Positions 7,722 through 16,200 of a stretch of DNA of 37,087 bases are shown here, piece after piece. The translations under genes and the position numbers were made by a program. The DNA lies in assembly GCA_944327285.1 (NCBI GenBank), contig CALVHG010000026.1, forward strand, positions 1 through 37,087, given 5' to 3'. Origin of the DNA: an uncultured Desulfovibrio sp. (GTDB taxonomy: Bacteria; Desulfobacterota; Desulfovibrionia; Desulfovibrionales; Desulfovibrionaceae). How positions within the stretch are numbered: the stretch's first letter is position 1; every line of letters starts with the position of its first letter. The notes beneath the pieces are model-generated. The model was not told the DNA's origin. It did not search any database and worked only from the letters and a program-made list of their open reading frames with translations.

Positions 7722-8951
7722 ATGCCCAGAAGCCACCATGCCGCAACACGAACCGCCCCCCGGCACGCGGGCAGCACCCGCGAAGCCCTGCGGGCCATTT
7801 TCAACCGCAACTTTACCGTCGTCTCCGTCATCAATCTGCTTGTGATGACGGCCTATTACCTGATGTTTGTCACCAGCACCACCTATGCCCGCACAACCTA
7901 TAACGCCGACCTGAGCACCGCCGGGCTGACGGCGGGCATCATGGTCATCGGCTGTCTTGCGGGGCGCTTTGCCACGGGGAATCTGCTTTCCCTCTGCGGC
8001 TGTCGCGCTATCCTGCTGACGGGGCTGCTGCTCTACTCGCTGAGCATCGCGGCCTTTTTCTGGGTTCCCAGCCTTTTTCTGCTCTTTGTGCAGCGCCTGT
8101 TCATGGGCGTGGCCGTGGGCGTCATCGGCACGGCCACGGGAACCATTGTGGCCTATGTGGTGCCGCACGAGCATCACGGGCTGGGCATCAGCCTGTTCAG
8201 CATGAGCACCGCCTTTGCGCTGGCGCTGGGGCCCTTTCTGGGCATTCTCATCTCCAGCTATTCCACCTATACGGTGCTGGCGCAAACCTGTCTGGGTATC
8301 GGCATTGCCTGCGTCGCCATCTTCTTCGGGCTGCGCAACCTGCCGGAAATGCGCCACCGTCACCGTCCCTTTCTGGCTCTGTACAGCTACATTGACCCCC
8401 GCGTTGTCCGCTTTTCGCTGGTGGCGCTCATTACCTGCCTGAGCTATGGCTGCATTCAGGCTTTCATGACCTCCTTTGCCGCCGAGCGCGATCTGACGAC
8501 CGCCGCCAGTCTCTTTTTCCTGCTCTATGCCCTCATGGCGCTGATCACCCGCCCCCTGACCGGGCGGCTCTTCGACCTGCGCGGCGAAAACATCATATTC
8601 TATCCCGCGTTGCTCCTGACGGCGCTCTCCCTGACCCTGATCGCCCACGCCGACAGCAGCTGGATGCTGCTGCTGGCCGGGCTGGTCCTCGGCGCGGGCT
8701 TCGGCAACTTCCAGTCCGCCGGGCAGGCCGTTTCCCTGTCGCTCGTCTCCCGCTCCCGCTTCGCTCAGGCCACCACCACCTTCTTCATCTTCTTCGATCT
8801 CGGCATCGGGCTCGGCCCCTATATCTTCGGCTTCCTCGTGCCCTCCCTCGGCTACGGCGGCATGTATCAGACGCTGGCCGTCGTCGTGCTGGCCGCCCTG
8901 CTCGCCTACTATATCCTGCATGGCCGCGCTGTCCTGCGGCAGAAGGGATAA
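7722..8951 (+). CDS. Major facilitator superfamily transporter
   Basis: The ATG at 7722 follows AAAGGAAAGG and gives 409 residues; a TTG at 7683 lies in the operator and is rejected. After about 30 polar residues there are twelve predicted membrane helices with MFS signatures: LAGRFATGNLLSLCGCR between helices 2 and 3, FMGVAVGVIGTATGTIVAYV in helices 4-5, and ITRPLTGRLFDLRG in the second half. Its role is proton-coupled transport across the inner membrane; the substrate is unknown. Control by the divergent MarR protein and a strong sigma-70 promoter suggests inducible drug or metabolite efflux. No clear terminator follows the stop directly; family B and A elements begin within 20 bases. Confidence 0.92.
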   Translation: MPRSHHAATRTAPRHAGSTREALRAIFNRNFTVVSVINLLVMTAYYLMFVTSTTYARTTYNADLSTAGLTAGIMVIGCLAGRFATGNLLSLCGCRAILLTGLLLYSLSIAAFFWVPSLFLLFVQRLFMGVAVGVIGTATGTIVAYVVPHEHHGLGISLFSMSTAFALALGPFLGILISSYSTYTVLAQTCLGIGIACVAIFFGLRNLPEMRHRHRPFLALYSYIDPRVVRFSLVALITCLSYGCIQAFMTSFAAERDLTTAASLFFLLYALMALITRPLTGRLFDLRGENIIFYPALLLTALSLTLIAHADSSWMLLLAGLVLGAGFGNFQSAGQAVSLSLVSRSRFAQATTTFFIFFDLGIGLGPYIFGFLVPSLGYGGMYQTLAVVVLAALLAYYILHGRAVLRQKG

Positions 8952-8969
8952 GGTTAGGATTAGGGGATT

Positions 8970-9066
8970 TTTCCGGGGGAGGGGGAACCCCCTCTGCTGG
9001 CGCGAGAGGGTGTTCCCCCTCCCCCGTGCCCCCTCCCCTTCCCCCAGCGCGCTTTATTCAGGAGGA
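8970..9066 (+). repeat. Family B element (hairpin core)
   Basis: CCGGGGGAGGGGGAACCCCCTC, a GCTGGCGCGA loop, then GTTCCCCCTCCCCCG with a one-base imperfection, followed by the arm and CAGCGCGCTTTATTCAGG. Confidence 0.88.
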
Positions 9067-9118
9067 CGGAAGGGCACGGGAACGCCGCAGCCTTTCCCAG
9101 AGCGCCCGTCCCCGAACT

Positions 9119-9199
9119 GCGCGGAAAATCCGCGCTTTTTCCGCGAAACCACAGGTTCGAGGGTTTGAAGCGCAAAACGTTTCAAGTTGAAAAAGCTCT
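9119..9199 (+). repeat. Family A element, right half only
   Basis: GCGGAAAATCCGCGCTTTTTCCGC, then a CGTTTCAAGTTGAAAAAGCTCTA end. The left half is absent; the sequence is fused to the preceding family B copy. Confidence 0.82.
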
Positions 9200-9208
9200 A
9201 AAGCGTTA

Positions 9209-9353
9209 CGAGCGTTTCAACTTTGAAAAAGGTGAAACGCGAGGCGGCGGCACAGCGCCGCCCGGCCCAAAGTGAGCGGAAAAACCGCGTTTTTTCCGCG
9301 AAACGACAGGCCGTATGGTTTGAAATGCACAGCATTTCAAACTGAAAATGTTC
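9209..9353 (+). repeat. Family A element, near-full copy
   Basis: CGAGCGTTTCAACTTTG to CAAACTGAAAATGTTCA. The interior is almost identical to 2032-2179, but both outer TAGAGC boxes are altered. Confidence 0.9.
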
Positions 9354-9404
9354 ACGGCCGCGCTGCCGCCGTCCCTGCGGCAGCCGTCCCCCGGCAAAAC
9401 AACG

Positions 9405-9441
9405 AAAAGGCCGCCATCGTTACCGATGGCGGCCTTTGTAT
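9405..9441. terminator. Hairpin terminator
   Basis: GGCCGCCATCG (9409-9419), loop TTAC, CGATGGCGGCC (9424-9434), with AAAA before and TTTGTATT after. It can stop transcription coming from the MFS gene, nearly 500 bases upstream beyond three repeats. Confidence 0.8.
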
Positions 9442-9702
9442 TGCGAAGGACAGGAAGCCGAGGGAGGGCAGGTTCGGCCTCCAGCCTTCGGAAAATTCTT
9501 CTGTATTTCTTCACAGAAACGGACGTTTTTTGTCAGATTTCTGTGTAAATTCTTTGTAAGGGGCGCAGCGTCTTTCCCTTTCGCGTAAGACGCCTTGAGG
9601 GAATACCCCGAACTTGAGAAAGTATTACAGGAATACCTTTCCGATGTAAAGTCCGGCGTACTCTATTACAGAGAAAAAACCGCGCGGCGTTTCTTTGCTC
9701 TC
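9442..9702. other. Unassigned intergenic stretch
   Basis: I see no convincing gene. The base composition drops towards AT in 9490-9660. There is an inverted repeat GTATT-ACAGG-AATAC near 9620-9634 and several CTGT/ACAG pieces, but nothing that identifies an RNA or protein. Confidence 0.4.
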
Positions 9703-9848
9703 CGCTGGGGGACAATTGCCGTAAGGACGACGGCCGCGCAGCCGTAACGCCTTATCCACCCGAACAAAGCGCGCTGGGGAAGGGATGGGGGGGGTGGGGG
9801 AAGGAGACCCCCTCCGCTACCGCGGGAGGTGTTCTCCTTCCCCCTCAA
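9703..9848 (-). repeat. Family B element (core plus distal arm)
   Basis: The distal module (GGGGGACAATTGCCG...GCCGTAACGCC) and AAAGCGCGCTGGGG are followed by the G-run arm and a GGGGGAAGGAGACCCCCTCC hairpin with a GCTACCGCGG loop. It ends about 20 bases from the Mop gene stop. Confidence 0.87.
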
Positions 9849-9867
9849 AAAAAACGTAGTTCTGAGC

Positions 9868-10296
9868 CTAGCGGGCCACGGCAAGGATGACCTGCGGGGC
9901 CTTGACGATGGCGGTGGCGGCCACGCCGGGGGCGAGGCCCAGACCGGCGGCGCTGGCGTTGGTGATGATGGCGCAGAGGTTGAAACCGGCGGCGGTGCGG
10001 ATTTCCACCTCGGAGTTGACCGCGCCCTTTTCCACGCGGGTCACCTGACCGTCAAACTGGTTGCGGGTGGAAAGCAGATACTTGTCGGCGTCCGTCATCA
10101 CCAGCACGGTGCTGGCCTTGATCATGGCGACGCAGGGCTTGCCGGGGGCGAGGCCCAGCTTGCGGGTGCTGTTGTTGGTGATGATGGCCACGATTTCCTG
10201 ACCGCCTTCCACGGTCAGCACGATTTCGTCATTGATGGCGCCGGGACGGATTTCTTTCACGGTGCCGTTGAACACGTTGCGAGCGCTGGTCTGCAT
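9868..10296 (-). CDS. Double-Mop (molbindin) molybdate/tungstate-binding protein
   Basis: The 142 residues are two Mop/TOBE domains in tandem, about 3-67 and 76-140. Each has the family pattern: (N)xFxGxV near the start, GAINDEIVL or GAVNSEVEI, AIITNxS, LGLAPG, and a closing IKASTVLV or VKAPQVIL. Such di-Mop proteins bind several molybdate or tungstate ions in a trimer and act as cytoplasmic storage or homeostasis factors. The start has AAGGAGA eight bases upstream. An AT-rich promoter region lies beyond it. The ModC encoded at 18706 has no Mop domain of its own, so this protein could be the cell's separate oxyanion buffer; that link is an inference. Confidence 0.92.
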   Translation of the reverse strand: MQTSARNVFNGTVKEIRPGAINDEIVLTVEGGQEIVAIITNNSTRKLGLAPGKPCVAMIKASTVLVMTDADKYLLSTRNQFDGQVTRVEKGAVNSEVEIRTAAGFNLCAIITNASAAGLGLAPGVAATAIVKAPQVILAVAR

Positions 10297-10359
10297 AGGT
10301 CTATCTCCTTGTGAGCTATCGGGCGCGTCGGCCCGTTCTTGTCTGCCACTTCAAATAGG

Positions 10360-10490
10360 CAATTTTCAGAAAAAAGCAAGCGCATTTTTTATGATATTTT
10401 TCATTTTTTAACGTAACATATTTATATTATAAATTTTTTTGAAAAAATAAAAGTCCTTGTTTTATAATAAATCGTGACTTTTAAACGAGA
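10360..10490 (-). promoter_or_regulatory. AT-rich promoter region of the double-Mop gene
   Basis: About 130 bases of very AT-rich DNA in an otherwise GC-rich window, with several TATAAT-like boxes on the minus strand (for example TATAAT in TTTATAATATAAATATG). A TAACG-type motif next to ATAT runs might be an operator for a ModE-like regulator, but I cannot fix the site. Confidence 0.45.
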
Positions 10491-10584
10491 TTCCGCCCCG
10501 CGCCCAAACGGCAAAAAGACGGGGAAGACATGGCGGCGCCACTGTCTCCCCCGCTTCAGGATGGAGGTCTGCTCGTTGTGACCC

Positions 10585-10732
10585 TGGAATATTTTCAATT
10601 TGAAGCGCTGTGCGTTTCAAACCACAGGGCCTGTCGTTTTGCGGAAAAAGCGTGGTTTTTCCGCTCGCTTTGGGCGGGGCGGCGCTGTGTCGCCGCCTCG
10701 CGTTTCATTTTTCTCAAAATTAAAACGCCCTA
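10585..10732 (-). repeat. Family A element, inverted full copy
   Basis: TGGAATATTTTCAATTTG to AAAACGCCCTA, 148 bp, all hairpins kept. Its last bases (CCCTA) are shared with the start of the long family B element that follows. Confidence 0.9.
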
Positions 10733-10958
10733 GGGGCTGTTAACACAAATTTTACAAACAATTTCAATAGATAAAATAAACAGGCTGTACACGCGCCGCT
10801 TGTCTTTGGTGGCGGGATTGCCTCGTATTCCTGACTTTTCCCCGATAAAAGCGCGCTGGGGAAGGGATGGGGGCTTGGGGGAAGGGAAACACCTCTCGCG
10901 CTAGCAGAGGGGTTTCCCTTCCCCCAAAACAACTTACGAATAGCGTTAACAGACCCTA
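10731..10958 (-). repeat. Family B element, complete long form with terminal inverted repeats
   Basis: The left end TAGGGGCTGTTAAC and the right end GTTAACAGACCCTA are inverted copies with one mismatch. Between them lie an AT-rich arm, the TTTTCCCCGATAAAAGCGCG box, the G-run arm and the GGGGGAAGGGAAAC hairpin. The same extension is found at 19568-19850 and, diverged, at 17686-17987. The right end supplies the TAG stop of the next gene. Confidence 0.85.
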
Positions 10959-11378
10959 GAAAGCCGTGTTGGCGGAAATAACGCCGGCGAAGCTGGAACG
11001 GAACTGCGTTCCCCAGTGCCCGTTCTGGCAGGTCACGATATAGAAGGATTCATAGGAAACGATCTTGCGGTGATCGCTGGTGTAGCGGGAGAAGGACACG
11101 GCGATATGAATCTTGTCATCCTCAGCCTGCACGACCTTGCGCCAGTCCCACGCGGAATAGCCCCAGTCGGACTTGTCGCGAAGCACGCTCACGTCGTTAT
11201 CGCGGGCGTATTCCTCAGGAGTATTCCAGACCTGCACCTTGCCGCCGGCCAGACGCACATGGGGGAAGTTCAACGAATGAGCCCAGGCCAGCGGATCGCC
11301 CGAATTGAAGGTGCTCATAAAATCGTCCAGGGCCTTCATGCCAATGGCTTCCAGTTCTGCGCGCTGCATGTTGCTCAT
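10956..11378 (-). CDS. NTF2-like (SnoaL/DUF4440-type) protein
   Basis: This 140-residue cytosolic protein has the length and layout of the NTF2-like cone fold. An N-terminal helix pair (LEAIGMKALDDFMSTFNSGD) is followed by the FPHVRLAGGKVQVW strand and a C-terminal sheet (IHIAVSFSRYTSDHRKI, SYESFYIVTCQNGHWGTQFRSSF). This superfamily includes isomerases, hydrolases and binding proteins; no catalytic set can be assigned. It has a strong AAGGAGA site. It lies 161 bases after the DASS transporter gene on the same strand and is probably co-transcribed from the sigma-54 promoter, which suggests a role with the transported substrate. The TAG stop is formed by the end of the long family B element. 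Confidence 0.78.
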   Translation of the reverse strand: MSNMQRAELEAIGMKALDDFMSTFNSGDPLAWAHSLNFPHVRLAGGKVQVWNTPEEYARDNDVSVLRDKSDWGYSAWDWRKVVQAEDDKIHIAVSFSRYTSDHRKIVSYESFYIVTCQNGHWGTQFRSSFAGVISANTAF

Positions 11379-11539
11379 GATGTTCTCCTTGGTGTTTGCG
11401 GTTGCTTTCGCGACCGGTGGTGACCGTGTATCGCTTCCGGCACGGACCGGAAAACGTCGGAAGCAGTTGCGGATTCCGGCCTGCTCCGCAGTTTGGGGAT
11501 GAGGATAACGACGGCCGGAGGGAGGAAACCGACGGGGGG

Positions 11540-12976
11540 CTAGAGCGCGCCCGTGAGCTTCCAGAAGGGATAGAAGACAGCCGCCAGCAGGAGCAGGGCC
11601 ATAAGGGCGCGGGCGGCAAAAACCTGCATCAGATTCTTCAGATTGATGTAACCGGTGGAGAAAAAGTAGAGGAAGACGGCGTATTCATAGGGCAGAACAT
11701 ACTGATCCAGCCCGTAGAGGAAGGCATAGGTCGGAGCCAGGGGGCTGATGCCAATGGCGTCGGATATCTGGGCGAGGGGCACGGTGAAGGTGCTTACGCC
11801 CGCCACGGGAGTCAGGAGGAAATTGACGCCGACTCCGGCAAAGAAGGAGGAAACAAGCGTCATCAGTTCGCCCGTGCCGTGAAGAAGAGGCTTGAGACTT
11901 TCGGCGCAGAGCTTGTCCACGCCCGTGGCCTGCGCGCCCGCGCCGATGGACATGCAGCCCACCACAAACAGGACGGAAGTCAGATTGAGCGAGGCAAAGC
12001 GCTTGCTTTCCACGAGCTGAAGACCGGGGAGGAAACTGGCAAAGCCCACTATCATCATGATCCAGCCGGTATCGATGCCGTGATACTTGTCGGTCATCAT
12101 AAGCAGCACCAGCAGCAGGAAGAGGCAGGCGGCCTTCTTTTCCTTAAAGGTCATGGGGCCGAGCCCGGCGTACTGTTCCTGAATGTAGGCGCGGGCGTTG
12201 GCCTGCGTCTTGGGGCGCATGACGAGCAGCAGCACGCCGATGGAACAGGCGCTGTAAAGGAAGCTGGGCAAATAGCACTGCACCAGATAATCGAACCAGG
12301 AAATGGAGACGCCCGCGGAGGAAAGAAGCTGCATGGCGAGCGTGACTTCGCCGCCGCCGGTATACAGGCCCAGACGCGGGCCGCTGACGGCAATATAACC
12401 GGCCATGAGGATGGTCGAGGCTTCCCGCGTGCGGGGGGCGAAGCCCAGCGCGTCGCAGACGCCCATGCAGATAATGGAAATAAGAATGCCCTTGCCCAGC
12501 GCCGTAGGCATGAGCGGCGCGATGATGAGCCCGGCCAGCAGCAGCCCCCACAGCAGGCGCACAAAGGAACTGCCCGTAACGTAGAGCGACCAGAGAGCGA
12601 TGCGCCGGGCGAGGCCCGTATGCATAAGCACAAGCCCCGTCATCAGCCCGCCGAGCACGAGCCAGCCCATAGGCTGCGTCCACGGCGCCAGCATCTGCTT
12701 GGGCGTGCCCACGCCCGCAAGAATGTAGCCGATGGGCAGCATGACGGCGACCAGTCCCTCGTGCAGCAGGTTGAAACCCCAGAGGCAGATAGCGCAGAGG
12801 GTTATGCCGAGAAAGGCGCTGCCCTGGACCGACAGCCCGCACGCATAGGCGAGCATGCCGACGCCGCCGGACAGAAGCAGCGAGACCAGCCAGAGGATAT
12901 AATAGCGGCGTTCGTGGGGAGCTTCCTGCGGAGGGGAAGCCTGCAAAGGCGACGAGGACTGCTGATTCGTTGTCAT
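11540..12976 (-). CDS. DASS/SLC13-family anion or dicarboxylate transporter
   Basis: A 478-residue inner-membrane protein with about 12-14 hydrophobic segments. A polar N-terminus of about 25 residues precedes helix 1. The divalent-anion:sodium symporter layout is visible: MPTALGKGILISIICMGVCDALGF in the first half, then SVLFVVGCMSIGAGAQATGVD and NFLLTPVAGVSTFTVPLAQ in the second, equivalent to the SNT-type substrate and sodium loops. Substrates of the family are succinate, citrate, tartrate, sulfate or sulfonates; none can be chosen here. CGGAGAA precedes the ATG. A -24/-12 sigma-54 promoter about 170 bases upstream and a divergent sigma-54 activator indicate that transport is switched on by a signal. 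Confidence 0.88.
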   Translation of the reverse strand: MTTNQQSSSPLQASPPQEAPHERRYYILWLVSLLLSGGVGMLAYACGLSVQGSAFLGITLCAICLWGFNLLHEGLVAVMLPIGYILAGVGTPKQMLAPWTQPMGWLVLGGLMTGLVLMHTGLARRIALWSLYVTGSSFVRLLWGLLLAGLIIAPLMPTALGKGILISIICMGVCDALGFAPRTREASTILMAGYIAVSGPRLGLYTGGGEVTLAMQLLSSAGVSISWFDYLVQCYLPSFLYSACSIGVLLLVMRPKTQANARAYIQEQYAGLGPMTFKEKKAACLFLLLVLLMMTDKYHGIDTGWIMMIVGFASFLPGLQLVESKRFASLNLTSVLFVVGCMSIGAGAQATGVDKLCAESLKPLLHGTGELMTLVSSFFAGVGVNFLLTPVAGVSTFTVPLAQISDAIGISPLAPTYAFLYGLDQYVLPYEYAVFLYFFSTGYINLKNLMQVFAARALMALLLLAAVFYPFWKLTGAL

Positions 12977-13145
12977 GGAAAGTTCTCCGTATGGGAAGAC
13001 AGAAACGGGCTTCCGAAGGATTCGGCGCCCTCTGCGATACAGGGGACCTCATGCGGGGCATGCCGCTGCGGCAGCCCGGAAAAAGCGCTTTTCCTCAGTT
13101 TTTCTTTCTCTGCGCCGTATGATGCGCGACCGTTACTCCCCTTTG

Positions 13146-13161
13146 AGCAACACTTGTGCCA
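13146..13161 (-). promoter_or_regulatory. Sigma-54 (-24/-12) promoter for the DASS transporter
   Basis: Minus strand TGGCAC-AAGTG-TTGCT matches the RpoN consensus (TGGCAC-N5-TTGCW) at every position. It points at the DASS gene, giving a leader of about 155 nt. Confidence 0.93.
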
Positions 13162-13227
13162 TTTTTATCAATCAAACAATCTCAAGGCGTTAACGTTTTT
13201 CGCTCGTGCGTCATCTCCTCCAAATGC

Positions 13228-13261
13228 TGGACATTGTCCCGATTTTGGACATAATCCAAAA
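13228..13261. promoter_or_regulatory. Two palindromic upstream activator sites
   Basis: GGACATTGTCC (13229-13239) and TTTTGGACATAATCCAAAA (13243-13261) share TGGACAT-n-TCC. Their centres are 18 bp apart. They lie about 70-100 bp upstream of the -24 box and 30-60 bp before the activator's own ATG, as expected for an enhancer-binding protein that also controls itself. Confidence 0.75.
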
Positions 13262-13290
13262 AACGGACCTCCAAACAGCGAGGAAACGCC

Positions 13291-16200
13291 ATGTCCACCG
13301 CCCCGCCCGAAGATCGCGTGACGCGTCGCCTGCTGGCCCTGTTTGCCCTGCTGAAAGACCCGCTCTCCCGGCGGGGACTCGCCCAGCTGACGGAATGCGA
13401 CCCCGCCGACGTCGAACGGCGCCTGACCCGGCTGACGGAACAGGGCGTCATCGTCAGGGTTGACGCGGGGCACTGGCAGGCCGCCGAAATGCCGCCGACG
13501 CCGCCTTTCGCGCAGCGCGGCGACGCGGACGCCGAAGACCCTCTGCTTTCCTGCCTCCTGAACGATTCGGGACTCGCCGATCTCCGGCGGGCCGCCCGGA
13601 TTACCGACATCATGCGCCGCCACCTGCGCGACGATCGCTGCGCCGCCGTGCTGCTCTGTCTTGACGTGCTGTTCGCGCTTGCCCTGCGCGCTCCGTGGGA
13701 CGCGCTGTCCGGCGAGGATTGCCGCCGCTATCTGCATCTCGTCAGGCAGGTGCAGTCCGTTTCCATGATGTTTGCCTACCGCATGCCCCGCGCTATGACG
13801 CTGCTCCCTCCCGCGCGCAGGGCCGCGCAGCGGATCGGCGACGAACGCAGCCTGCTTATGCTCGATCTCATGGAGGGCTGCCAGCAGCATCTTTCCCACC
13901 TGCACAATCTGGAATCGCCGCGCGCCCTGCTTTCCGATGTCATGCGACGCATTCAGGCCCTGGGAGACAGCGACATCCTTACGTCCACCTCCACCGGCGT
14001 CGGGCTCGTGCATTTCATGCAGGGCGAATACGAGCAGGCCATCGCCAGCTTCAAGCAATGCCCGGCAGGGTTCTTTCTGGATCATTTCGATTATCTGGAA
14101 GAAGTGCGCCTGCGCTATATCGGCAGCGCGGCCTGCGCGCTGGGGCGTCCCGATCTTGGCGTCGGCCCCATGCTCTCGTCGCTGTTCGAGGCCAGGGAAC
14201 GGGGCTACAGGCAGACCGTCAAATGGCACAAGGTCCACCTCTCGGATCAGCTGCTGCGCGTGGGGCTGCTGGAACAGGGGCTTGCTCTTCTGACCGAGGT
14301 GGCGCACTGCTGCGATCCCGAATCGGAAACAAAACTCTGGTTCTGGTCATGCCGCAATCTGGCCTACTACCATTTCCAATGCGGCAGAATCGAGGTGGCC
14401 CACAGCATCATGACCAATGGCATGACGCTGTGCATTCAGTACGGCATGCCCCGCCCCTATTACGGCTTTACGTGGATTTTCGACATGCTCGGCGCATTCC
14501 GAAGACGCGGCCTGCCGGACATTCCCGGCTACGGCTACGAACAGGAAATCCGCTCCGGTATGCAGAGCCCCAACCCCCTCTACCGCAGCGCCGCGTTGCG
14601 GGCCCATGTGCTGACATCGCTGGAAAAAGGCCCGCCGCCGGAAAATCCCGTCGCGCTGCTGCGCAGGAGCCTCGCCCTGGCGGAGCAGGCGCACAGCCCG
14701 CTGGACGCGGCCCGCTGTCGTCTGACCCTCTCCGTCTGCCTGCGCCGGGAAGGACGCCGCGAAGAAGCCGACGCCCTGCACGACGAGGCCCGCCGGACGC
14801 TCTACCGCTTCTCCCAGTACGACTGCCCTCCCCCGCGCCCCGGCGGCCCCAGCCTGCCGCCTCCCGAACGCCTCGATTTGCCGGACGAAGACGCCTGCCT
14901 GCGCGAACTCTCCGACAGACTCGGTTCGCTGGCCGCGGCCGAAAGCCGCGAAGACATCTTCCAGCACATCCTCGCGGCCCTCTGCGCCTCCCTGCAGGTC
15001 GAGCGCGGGGCCTTTCTCGGCATGGCCCCCGACACTGGCGAGCACACGCTGCTCGCCTCCTGCTATCTGCCCGCGGGCGAACTGAAAGAATGGCTCGGCG
15101 ATGCTCTGGACGCCCTGAAAATCAGCGCGTCCGGCCAGTTCGCGCGGCTGCGCGGCGAAAGCGGCAGCTATGCGGTCCTGCGGCTGCGCCGGGCCGTTGA
15201 CGATCAGGACCTCGTCTTTCTCGCCTGCTGCGCCTACCTCCGGCACAAGATTGATCTTCAGGATGAAGGCGTTTTTCTGAGAACCGCCGATGTGGCGGGA
15301 ACGGAACTGCACAAGGCCCTGCTCTGGCACGACAAGATTCATCGCCGGGAACATGCCGCCATCGAGCGCGTCCGGCTGGTGACATCGCAGGAAAACAGAC
15401 TCGAACAGCAGTTCTACGGGCACTCTCTGCAACCGCTCCTGCATCAGGCCGACATGGCCGCGCCGTCGGATGCCTCCATTCTCATTCTGGGCGAAACCGG
15501 CGTAGGCAAGGAAGTTCTGGCCCGGCGCATTCACGAACACAGCGGACGCCCCGGCCTGTTTGTGCCCGTCCATCCCGCGGGCGTCACCGAGAGCCTCTTT
15601 GAAAGCGAATTTCTCGGCCATGAAAAAGGCGCGTTTACCGGAGCCTACAAGCAAAAGCTCGGCCTGTTTGAACTGGCGCATCAGGGAACGCTGTTTATCG
15701 ACGAGCTGGGCGAAATTCCCCTTTCGCTGCAAGTCAGGCTGCTGCGCGTTCTTCAGGAGAAAACCTTTCTGCGCGTGGGCGGCACGCAGGAAATCCGCTC
15801 GGACTTCCGTCTGGTTGCGGCGACCAACCGCGACCTGAAAAAGATGGTCGAAGAAGGCAGCTTCCGCGAAGACCTCTACTATCGCGTCGCCGTCATTCCC
15901 CTCTTTCTGCCGCCCCTGCGCGAACGCCGCGACGATATTCTCATGCTGGCCAACCTTTTTCTGCGCCAGTACGCCGCCCGCTATCAGCGCCCGACGCCCG
16001 AAATCTCCCCCGAAGAGCGGGAAAAACTGCGACGCCACGACTGGCCGGGCAATATCCGGGAACTGCGCAGCACCATTGAACGCGCCGTTATTCTTCACGC
16101 GCAGGGAGAAATACGCTTTGATCTTCCCCTGTCCGACGCGCGACGCCGACAGGACGCGCCGACGCCCCGCTCCGACGCGGCTCCGCTTGCCGAAGCCTTC

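Noticed and set aside
9442-9702. A small gene or RNA in this AT-leaning gap
   Set aside because: The short frames lack ribosome sites and protein-like composition, and the inverted repeats are too short to name an RNA family.
11396-13321. A 641-codon plus-strand frame across the NTF2-like and DASS genes, and similar long antisense frames at 354-1409, 7698-8921, 14347-16479, 21517-24342 and 33054-35492
   Set aside because: They lie opposite genes with clear families, lack ribosome sites and have His/Gln/Gly/Arg-rich low-complexity products. This is typical of shadow frames in GC-rich DNA.
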